Shown here in pieces: positions 1 to 5,278 of a stretch of DNA of 27,681 nucleotides (positions within the stretch are counted from its first letter, which is position 1; each line of letters begins with the position of its first letter). Location of the stretch: contig CAZQLE010000023.1 of NCBI GenBank assembly GCA_964593905.1, positions 1 to 27,681 on the forward strand, given 5' to 3'. A program made the position numbers and the translations under genes. A model generated the notes under the pieces. That model did not search any database, was not told the origin of the DNA, and saw only the letters and a program-made list of their open reading frames with translations. The stretch comes from CAZQLE01 sp964593905 (GTDB lineage Bacteria; Chloroflexota; Anaerolineae; Anaerolineales; Anaerolineaceae).

Positions 1-405
1 CAGCTCATCACCCCGGCCCCGCGTCCGGTGGACCAGTGGCTGGCGGCCCGTCCGCAGCGCGAACTCATCATCCAGATGCCCCTGCTGTCTGCGCTTAGCG
101 GACCGCAGATGTATTACACCCTCTAACACCAGCATCCCATCGCCAGCGGATATGGCACTTATCTGCCGCTGCTCTTTAAAGAACGCTACCCCGAGCTGGC
201 CGACTTCCCGTCTGATGCGGCGCTAAACCGCCTGGCGACCTGGGGAACCGATATCGACCCGCAGTCAGCGGGGGTGCGCCTGGTGCTGGTGGATGAACGC
301 GATATCGCCTTTGCAGACCCCTTCTGGGATGCACTGGCGCAACAATCACGCCTGAAACTGATCGAAACAATTGATCAGGTTCGAGTTTATGAGGTGTTGC
401 CATGA
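1..405 (+). pseudogene. C-terminal end of a glycosyltransferase-like membrane protein, interrupted by an in-frame TAA
   Basis: Frame 1 is open from the window edge to a TAA at 124-126. It then continues in the same frame, with no further stop, to the TGA at 403-405. The two halves read as one protein: MYYTL, stop, then HQHPIASGYGTYLP. This resembles the 'YYST-H-x-P-NGYSG-P' segment in the C-terminal soluble part of GT39/ArnT-like or DolP-mannose-type bacterial membrane glycosyltransferases. The end also fits that family (GVRLVLVDERD, then a basic-hydrophobic tail). No convincing start codon with a ribosome-binding site follows the stop, so the second half is unlikely to be a separate gene. 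The reading frame overlaps the next gene by ATGA (402-405), an arrangement expected of a coupled operon. I call it a pseudogene, but a sequencing or assembly error at 124-126 is an equal alternative. The N-terminus lies outside the window, and the family assignment is by pattern only. Confidence 0.6.
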
Positions 406-1436
406 AACGTGTAGCCTTTGTCGATGTTTTACGAGGGGTTGCCATTCTGTTGATGGTGATCGACCATGTTTACGACTGGCTGCTGGACGAAGCCTCGCGC
501 AGCGGAACGGTATTTGGCCTGACCCATTTTCTGGGAACGCTGGCCGCACCCCTGTTTTTGTTTCTGGCCGGGTTCGGGCTGGCGCTTTCCTTCGGGCGCA
601 GCGGGGCCTTTTTTCATAAGGCGCTGCATGTGGTGCAGCGCGGTCTAACCCTGGTGCTGGCCGGATACCTGATCAACTTCCTGGTATATTTTAACGGCCG
701 CAACCCGCAGGATATCATGGCGGTGGATGTCTTGCCCGCCATCGGATTAAGCCTGATCGTATGTCTGCCGCTGGTAAAACTACCCTTCTGGCTCACCGGT
801 TTGCTCACTTTGGCCGGCGTTGCCGGTGGGCAGTGGTTGGGCGCAACAGCCGTGCTGCCCGATGGTCTGGCGGCCTTTCTAACCGGGCACAGCACCGTGG
901 GCAGCTATTTTCCGCTGCTGGTCTGGTTCCCCTATGCCTGGCTGGGGTTAACCATCGGAAAAGCCTACGCAGCCGCCCCAAAAACACAGCGCTTTATGCA
1001 GATTCTAACCCTGCTGGGGCTGCTTATTCTGGCCGGGGTGCCGTTGCTGAACCCTGCCCTGGGGTATCGCCACCCGCGCCCGGTGTTTTTGTGTTTTTCC
1101 ACGGCCATCCTTTTCTGGCTGACCGCAGCCGCATGGTGGACCACCGACCGGCTGCTCAGCCATTCGTGGACGCTGTGGGCATTGGAAGAGATGGGAAAAG
1201 CCTCGATGATGCTGTATGTATTTCATCATCTGGTCGGCTACCGGCTTTATCTGCTGCTGGGCTGGGCCACCGGGCGCTCATTTCAGGGACAATACGGGCT
1301 GTTTGGCCCCGCAGTGACCACCCTGTTGTTCGCGGTGATGGTGGCGTTAATGACCACAGCCGCTTACCTGTGGAACCGGCGAAATGATGAAAAATGGTTA
1401 AGCGCGCTCACCCAGACCGCGCCAAAACCAGGATAA
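402..1436 (+). CDS. DUF1624/HGSNAT-type polytopic membrane acyltransferase-like protein
   Basis: A 344-residue integral membrane protein with about nine to ten hydrophobic segments and no signal peptide. The N-terminus has the hallmark of the heparan-alpha-glucosaminide N-acetyltransferase catalytic family (DUF1624): FVDVLRGVAILLMVIDHVYDW, with the conserved R and the H of 'IDH'. A second His-rich patch, MMLYVFHHLVGYRLY, lies near residue 270. Relatives move acetyl groups across the membrane onto sugars or are uncharacterised, so the substrate here is unknown. The start is fixed by the ATGA overlap with the upstream reading frame and a GAGGTG Shine-Dalgarno 5 nt before the ATG. Position after a glycosyltransferase-like gene hints at a role in cell-envelope glycan modification, which is inference. 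The 3' end overlaps the opposing small gene by 29 bp. Confidence 0.75.
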   Translation: MKRVAFVDVLRGVAILLMVIDHVYDWLLDEASRSGTVFGLTHFLGTLAAPLFLFLAGFGLALSFGRSGAFFHKALHVVQRGLTLVLAGYLINFLVYFNGRNPQDIMAVDVLPAIGLSLIVCLPLVKLPFWLTGLLTLAGVAGGQWLGATAVLPDGLAAFLTGHSTVGSYFPLLVWFPYAWLGLTIGKAYAAAPKTQRFMQILTLLGLLILAGVPLLNPALGYRHPRPVFLCFSTAILFWLTAAAWWTTDRLLSHSWTLWALEEMGKASMMLYVFHHLVGYRLYLLLGWATGRSFQGQYGLFGPAVTTLLFAVMVALMTTAAYLWNRRNDEKWLSALTQTAPKPG

Positions 1437-1668
1437 TTCCGACCACCCCGGCCAGGGCCAGCAAAACCCACACCAGGCCGTGTTTCGGCGCCGGGTGCGA
1501 CATTTCGGGGCGCTCGGGCCGGGCAACCAGTTCGCGGGTGCAGTACCAGCAAAAATTCGTCTCAGGTGAAATCAACTTACCACAATATTTACAGGAGATC
1601 CTGGGTTGTTCGTCCAAAAGGGGCTTACCGCCTTGGGTATAAAATTGGAGTGCAAGTGATTGTATCAT
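1408..1668 (-). CDS. small zinc-ribbon membrane protein
   Basis: An 86-residue protein with one zinc ribbon (CKYCGKLISPETNFCWYC, two CxxC knuckles 12 residues apart). This is followed by a charged linker and one C-terminal transmembrane helix (GLVWVLLALAGVVGIILVLA) ending in RSG. The topology is that of a cytoplasmic ribbon on a tail anchor. Function is unknown; such ribbons usually bind protein or nucleic-acid partners. The start is uncertain. The ATG at 1668 has no good ribosome-binding site, whereas a TTG about 17 codons later (LDEQPRISCKYC) has AAGGCGG roughly 10 nt upstream and would give a 69-residue protein that begins closer to the ribbon. It converges on, and overlaps by 29 bp, the membrane acyltransferase gene on the other strand. 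Confidence 0.65.
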   Translation of the reverse strand: MIQSLALQFYTQGGKPLLDEQPRISCKYCGKLISPETNFCWYCTRELVARPERPEMSHPAPKHGLVWVLLALAGVVGIILVLARSG

Positions 1669-1774
1669 CCCGCGAGGGCAACGCGCTCAGCCAGCGGTGT
1701 TTCGGATGCGTCACCCGGTGCTCAAGCCATAAACAGGCCATACCGCGCGCAATTTTATTGGGTCCAGGCCCCGA

Positions 1775-2506
1775 TCATTCAAGATCACGGCGCTCAAACA
1801 GATAGCCCGAGAGCATCGCCAACAGCAGCACAGCCGCCGCGCAGTACCCCAGCGCTCCCCAGTGCGGTTCGACCGCCAACGGCTGACGGTCTACCCCCCA
1901 GACCAACGGCGAAAAAGCGCGCAACGCCCGCACCCAGCCAGTGTTCGCCGGCAGCCAGAAGGCACCCCCGCTCAACAGGATAAAAAGCCCGCCCACGGCC
2001 CATGCCACGCGCCCTCTGCCGGTTGCAACCCCGGCCAGACAACTCACCAGGGCAAACAACATCCCCTGAAACCACAACACCCCGCCCGCCATGCCCAGCC
2101 GGGCAGCCGGAACACGCAGCAAGATGCCCAGAAACAGGGGGGGAAGAACAACCGCAACCAGCCAGACCGGCAGGGTCAAAATTTTTTCAAAAAACAGCCG
2201 CCGCCGCGAAACCGGTTGCGATAGCAGCAGCACCAGGCCGCCCGATTCGTGTTCACCGGCGATCAAACGCGCGCCCAGCACCACCGCAAAAATGGCATTC
2301 AAAACCGGCAGCGCCAGCGCAAAAAGGCTGGCAAAGCGCAGGCCGCCAGACGACAGCAGCAGCAATCCCGCCGCACGCTGCAACTCTGCCACCCATGCTT
2401 CCGGCAGAAAGATCATCCACAGCCCGCACAGTGCCGTCACAGCGCCCAACCAGATGCGGCCAAAAATCCGCTGCCGGTACAGGGTATGCACAAACACATC
2501 AGACAC
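1775..2506 (-). CDS. ABC-2 type transporter permease
   Basis: A membrane subunit of an ABC exporter with about six hydrophobic segments. It carries the pattern of the ABC-2 family: LIAGEHESGGLVLLLSQPVSRRRLFFEKI after the second helix, and a YLFERRDLE end. An ATG lies upstream at 2563, but I prefer the GTG at 2506. It has AGGAG 9 nt upstream and overlaps the stop of the ATPase gene by 8 nt, giving 243 residues. Starting at 2563 would overlap the ATPase by 65 nt. The product probably pairs with the ATPase encoded just upstream to form a homodimeric or heterodimeric exporter. The substrate is not evident. Regulation is likely shared with the GbsR-type gene upstream. Confidence 0.85.
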   Translation of the reverse strand: MSDVFVHTLYRQRIFGRIWLGAVTALCGLWMIFLPEAWVAELQRAAGLLLLSSGGLRFASLFALALPVLNAIFAVVLGARLIAGEHESGGLVLLLSQPVSRRRLFFEKILTLPVWLVAVVLPPLFLGILLRVPAARLGMAGGVLWFQGMLFALVSCLAGVATGRGRVAWAVGGLFILLSGGAFWLPANTGWVRALRAFSPLVWGVDRQPLAVEPHWGALGYCAAAVLLLAMLSGYLFERRDLE

Positions 2507-3395
2507 GGCCAGCCGCTCCTGCGGTCGCGAAAATATCTTCAACACCCAGGGTCTGGCTGACAAAATCGGTCACCCGAAACTGGCTGGCGGTTTTTAACAA
2601 CAGGTCAGGGTCGCCGCGCAACACACAACTGACGATATTATCCGTCATGTGCAGTTCTTGCAAATTGGGAACAGAGGAAAAAGCATCGCGCGGCACAGGG
2701 CCTGCAAAACGCATTTCCACCCGGCGCAAGGCCCGGGCGCGCAGGTGCACACCCCGCTCAATGGCAATGATTTCGCCCCGCTGCAGCACCGCAGCCCGGT
2801 CACAAATGCGCTCCACTTCGTTCACTGCCGAAGTAGCAAAAAACACCGAACGGCCATCCGACCGCGCCGCGGCCGCCAGTTGATAAAACACCTGCTGTGC
2901 GTCCAGATCCAGCCCGCGCAAAGGCTCATCCAGAATGACAAGGTCGGGACGGTGCATAAAGGCCTGCACCAGACCGATCTTGCGCCGGTCGGCAGCAGAT
3001 AAAGCCCCCACCTTCTGATTCAGCGGCAGATGGAAATCAGCGGCCAGCGCCTGCGCCAACGCCCAATCGACCCCGCGGCGCAGCCGCGCCAACCAGCGCA
3101 GGGTTTCTTCCACGGTCAGGCTTACATCCAGATCAAAATTTGCCGGCAGATACCCGGTTTGACGGCGAATTTCAAGGCTGTTCTTGCGGCTGTCCAGGTT
3201 TAATACCAGTGCACGGCCCGTAGTGGGGCGGATAAAATCCAGCAGCATCTGCAGGGTGGTGGTCTTGCCCGCACCGGGCGCGCCCAATAACCCGTAGATC
3301 TCTCCCGGTTCCACCTCAAAGGTCAAACCATTCACCGCAGCAGTGCGGCCAAACGATTTGGTTAATTGTTCAGTGCGAATGATCCTGTACCGCAT
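2499..3395 (-). CDS. ABC transporter ATP-binding protein (ABC-2 exporter type) with degenerate motifs
   Basis: A 298-residue nucleotide-binding subunit. Residues 1-215 are the ATPase domain: Walker A GAPGAGKTT (38-46), Walker B LVILDEP (152-158) and D-loop GLDL. Residues about 215-298 are the extra C-terminal domain common in ABC-2 drug or antibiotic export ATPases. Two catalytic motifs deviate. The signature is LSAAD (132-136) rather than LSGGQ/LSGGM, and the H-loop His of the usual 'SSHVLSEVE' is Ser189 in ATSAVNEVE. Walker A also has Ala-Pro where Pro-Asn is usual. These changes predict slow or altered hydrolysis. The reading frame is intact and well conserved elsewhere, so it is not an obvious pseudogene. 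The start has AGGAGG 5 nt before the ATG. The gene is translationally coupled to the permease, and an intrinsic terminator lies between it and the regulator gene. Confidence 0.9.
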   Translation of the reverse strand: MRYRIIRTEQLTKSFGRTAAVNGLTFEVEPGEIYGLLGAPGAGKTTTLQMLLDFIRPTTGRALVLNLDSRKNSLEIRRQTGYLPANFDLDVSLTVEETLRWLARLRRGVDWALAQALAADFHLPLNQKVGALSAADRRKIGLVQAFMHRPDLVILDEPLRGLDLDAQQVFYQLAAAARSDGRSVFFATSAVNEVERICDRAAVLQRGEIIAIERGVHLRARALRRVEMRFAGPVPRDAFSSVPNLQELHMTDNIVSCVLRGDPDLLLKTASQFRVTDFVSQTLGVEDIFATAGAAGRV

Positions 3396-3460
3396 GGTAG
3401 CCTCCTGATCACGTTTTTCGGACAGCTTCTCACAACACCAGAGAATTTACCCGAACGTGC

Positions 3461-3501
3461 AAAAAGAAAACGCCGGCTGCACTCAAGAGAGCCAGCCGGC
3501 G
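3461..3501 (-). terminator. intrinsic terminator between the regulator and the ABC genes
   Basis: On the minus strand a perfect 9-bp GC-rich stem (arms 3493-3501 and 3471-3479, CGCCGGCTG/CAGCCGGCG) with a 13-nt loop is followed at once by TTTTCTTTTT (3461-3470). It lies 30 nt after the regulator stop and 66 nt before the ATPase start. The ABC genes are therefore expressed either by partial read-through or from a promoter between 3396 and 3460, where I see no clear hexamers. Confidence 0.85.
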
Positions 3502-3530
3502 GGGCTACCGCGGTATGTCAACCTGACAGG

Positions 3531-4043
3531 TCAGGCTGGCGCCTCTTGATAAGACTGCCATTCATTCTGCAAGCGCTGCACAAAATCTTCCACCATTTCC
3601 ACCCAGGCGATCATCGCATTCAGCCTTGGCCGGGCCGGGTGGTCTTCTTCAAGACCCTCCAGGCCGTCTTCTGCCACATCACGCAGCGGCAAAACGGCTG
3701 CCAGCCGCATTTCAAGCGACTTCTGCCAACTCTCGGCACCGAGGACATAATAGTCCACCCGGTCACCGGGGAGAGACACTTTTTCCACCAGCTCCCACAC
3801 AAGCAAGGTGCGGATGTTGGTGGAAATGCTGCTTCGGCTGACTTGCAAAGCCTCGGCCATCTCCTCGGAAGAAATGGGTTTGGGGGAAATCAGGAGCAAA
3901 CCGATGATCCGACCGGCAATACGGGTAAGCCCGTACTCCTGATAGTGCAGCCCCATATTTTCAACGAACTGGGATAACCCCGGACGGTCCCCTAACAGGG
4001 GATCAGATTGGTCCGCAGAATTATCCGAGCTTTCCTGCTCCAT
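3531..4043 (-). CDS. GbsR/MarR-family transcriptional regulator
   Basis: A 170-residue DNA-binding protein with a winged helix at about residues 55-105. The helix-turn-helix is ISSEEMAEALQVSRSSISTNIRTL and the wing follows (VEKVSLPGDRVDYY). The stretch 'GLTRIAGRIIGLLLISPKPISSEEMAEAL' is typical of the GbsR family (MarR-like repressors). The C-terminal helices are expected to dimerise. The frame can be read from a TTG at 4046, but the ATG at 4043 is preferred because GGAG lies 7 nt upstream. The ABC exporter genes downstream are its probable target, and the 8-bp palindrome over the -35 of its own promoter suggests autoregulation. The ligand is unknown. In some relatives it is choline or glycine betaine, while in exporter contexts it is often a drug. 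Confidence 0.85.
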   Translation of the reverse strand: MEQESSDNSADQSDPLLGDRPGLSQFVENMGLHYQEYGLTRIAGRIIGLLLISPKPISSEEMAEALQVSRSSISTNIRTLLVWELVEKVSLPGDRVDYYVLGAESWQKSLEMRLAAVLPLRDVAEDGLEGLEEDHPARPRLNAMIAWVEMVEDFVQRLQNEWQSYQEAPA

Positions 4044-4207
4044 CAAAATGCTCCTTCATCCATAGAAGAAAAAACTGACTTTACCGCCCTTGCGAGAAAG
4101 GCGATGGTTTTGCGGCTTACCCCGGCGCTTTATACGCCCCAGCCTGCAAAACCAGGCGATCTCCCGTCAAAAGCAGAGCAACCAGAAATTTTTAGCTGCT
4201 CTCAACC
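4044..4207 (-). promoter_or_regulatory. long structured 5' leader of the regulator/ABC operon
   Basis: The perfect promoter upstream predicts a leader of about 160 nt before the regulator ATG. On the minus strand it contains three hairpins: arms within 4175-4202 (AGAGC/GCTCT); a large one at 4106-4153 with an 8-bp outer stem (GGTTTTGC/GCAAAACC), then GGCT/AGCC and GGCG/CGCC stems separated by an internal loop; and 4085-4103 (CGCCTTT/AAGGGCG, one G-U pair). A T6 tract follows near 4070-4075, about 10 nt after the last stem. The pattern suggests a cis-acting RNA, but I could not match it to a riboswitch class I know. No convincing leader peptide is present. Confidence 0.45.
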
Positions 4208-4213
4208 GTATGA

Positions 4214-4242
4214 ATTATAGGTGTTTTTGTTATTTCTGTCAA
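4214..4242 (-). promoter_or_regulatory. consensus sigma70-type promoter
   Basis: On the minus strand TTGACA (4237-4242) is followed by a 17-nt spacer and TATAAT (4214-4219), a perfect match to the housekeeping consensus. Transcription should begin near 4207 and run into the GbsR-type regulator and the ABC genes. Such strength usually implies tight repression. Confidence 0.9.
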
Positions 4243-4254
4243 TACTGAAATAAC
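4229..4254. promoter_or_regulatory. palindromic operator candidate over the -35
   Basis: GTTATTTC (4229-4236) and GAAATAAC (4247-4254) form a perfect 8-bp inverted repeat with a 10-bp centre. The centre includes the -35 hexamer of the promoter at 4214-4242. Size and place fit a MarR/GbsR dimer site, presumably bound by the regulator encoded just downstream (inference). Confidence 0.6.
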
Positions 4255-4268
4255 TGCAACAACGCACA

Positions 4269-5024
4269 TCACTGAATTTTCGTGCCGCATTCAGCGCAGA
4301 ATTTCATCCCTTTGGCCGCTGCACCGCAGTTGGGGCAGGTGGAAGGGGCTTCTTGCTCCACCTTTGCACCACAGTTGGGGCAGAATTTGGCGCCGCCGGT
4401 GTCGGTGCCACACTGCGAACATTTTTTCGCTGCCGGCTGCACCATGGGGCTGCCGCATTCGGGGCAGAATTTGGTGCCAGGTGCGGCAACCGTGCCGTCT
4501 TTCGGGCAGCGGGCCAACTGCTCTCCTGCGCGCTGTGCAGCTTCAGCAGCCTTGCCAACGTCAGATAACACATCGCCCAGGCCAAAGGCCGCCGCAAAAC
4601 CCTTAATCGCTGCGCCCGCCTGCGCGCCGCGCGACTCGGCTATTTCAGAGGTGCGCGGACTGTCTTCCTGACAAAAGCCGCTCTGAACATCAAAATCGGA
4701 TAAGCACACAATTCGCTGACAGGTCGGGCATTCGCGAAAATGCTGCTGCACCTGTTTCCAGGCCGATTCGATCTGCGCCGGGGTCATTTTATAGCTGTAC
4801 CGCGGGTCTTCACCCAGAACATTATCGGCCACCGCGCTGCCCACCAGCGGCACCTTGCGCAGCAAACCGCTGACCGCGTTGCGGCCAATATCCTGGCTAA
4901 GGGTGTTTGCCACATCGGGCTGACTGCGAAATTCGCGGCCGCACAGATCACAGTGAAAGATGGCATACGGACCGGCGCCATCGTTGCGGATATCATAATT
5001 GGGCATACGGGAAAAGGCTGTCAT
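4269..5024 (-). CDS. multi-zinc-ribbon protein
   Basis: A 251-residue soluble protein with no signal peptide. The N-terminal CDLC knuckle (25-28) may pair with the CPTCQRIVC cluster (99-107), with another Cys at 118. A helical Ala-rich stretch spans about 130-170. The C-terminus has three tandem double-knuckle ribbons: CPKDG...FCPECG (173-190), CSQCG...FCPNCG (202-218) and CPNCG...FCAECG (230-246). The first knuckle of the first ribbon lacks its second Cys (CPKD). The last two are complete DZR-like ribbons. A precise role cannot be assigned; tandem ribbons often act as protein or nucleic-acid docking modules. The ATG has AGGAG 14 nt upstream, rather far, and a second Met at codon 7 is possible. 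It is monocistronic, with its own promoter, and divergent from the histidine kinase gene. Confidence 0.75.
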   Translation of the reverse strand: MTAFSRMPNYDIRNDGAGPYAIFHCDLCGREFRSQPDVANTLSQDIGRNAVSGLLRKVPLVGSAVADNVLGEDPRYSYKMTPAQIESAWKQVQQHFRECPTCQRIVCLSDFDVQSGFCQEDSPRTSEIAESRGAQAGAAIKGFAAAFGLGDVLSDVGKAAEAAQRAGEQLARCPKDGTVAAPGTKFCPECGSPMVQPAAKKCSQCGTDTGGAKFCPNCGAKVEQEAPSTCPNCGAAAKGMKFCAECGTKIQ

Positions 5025-5074
5025 GGCTTTTAATTGTTCTCCTTTGGTTTCGAGGAAAAATATCTCTACTATTG

Positions 5075-5102
5075 TTTATATACCGATTTTTATACCGGTC
5101 AA
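5075..5102 (-). promoter_or_regulatory. promoter of the multi-zinc-ribbon gene
   Basis: On the minus strand TTGACC (5097-5102), a 16-nt spacer and TATAAA (5075-5080) lie about 50 nt before the ATG. The spacer contains a direct repeat of CGGTATA that could bind a regulator. Confidence 0.6.
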
Positions 5103-5130
5103 GCAAAATGACCTGTCTTCTTCGAGGTTT

Positions 5131-5147
5131 CAGGGCAATATGCCCTG
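5131..5147. repeat. 17-bp palindrome in the divergent intergenic region
   Basis: CAGGGCA and TGCCCTG flank a 3-nt centre between the divergent zinc-ribbon and histidine-kinase genes. On the plus strand a T5 run follows only 9 nt later, so it is a poor terminator. A transcription-factor site is more likely. No clear promoter hexamers for the kinase gene were found nearby, only a TACAAT at about 5225-5230. Confidence 0.4.
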
Positions 5148-5278
5148 AGCGGAATTTTTCGCCTCACAAATTCGAAAGCTCTGCCAGGCCAAATGTACCA
5201 GAGAGCATAGCATGGCAAAATCCATTACAATAGGGAACATCGGGTATGAGTGATACAGGCCTTTCAGGAGCAGCATAG

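Noticed and set aside
4045..4064. Six-codon ORF (MDEGAF) overlapping the regulator start
   Set aside because: It lacks its own ribosome-binding site and arises by chance from the regulator's Shine-Dalgarno region.
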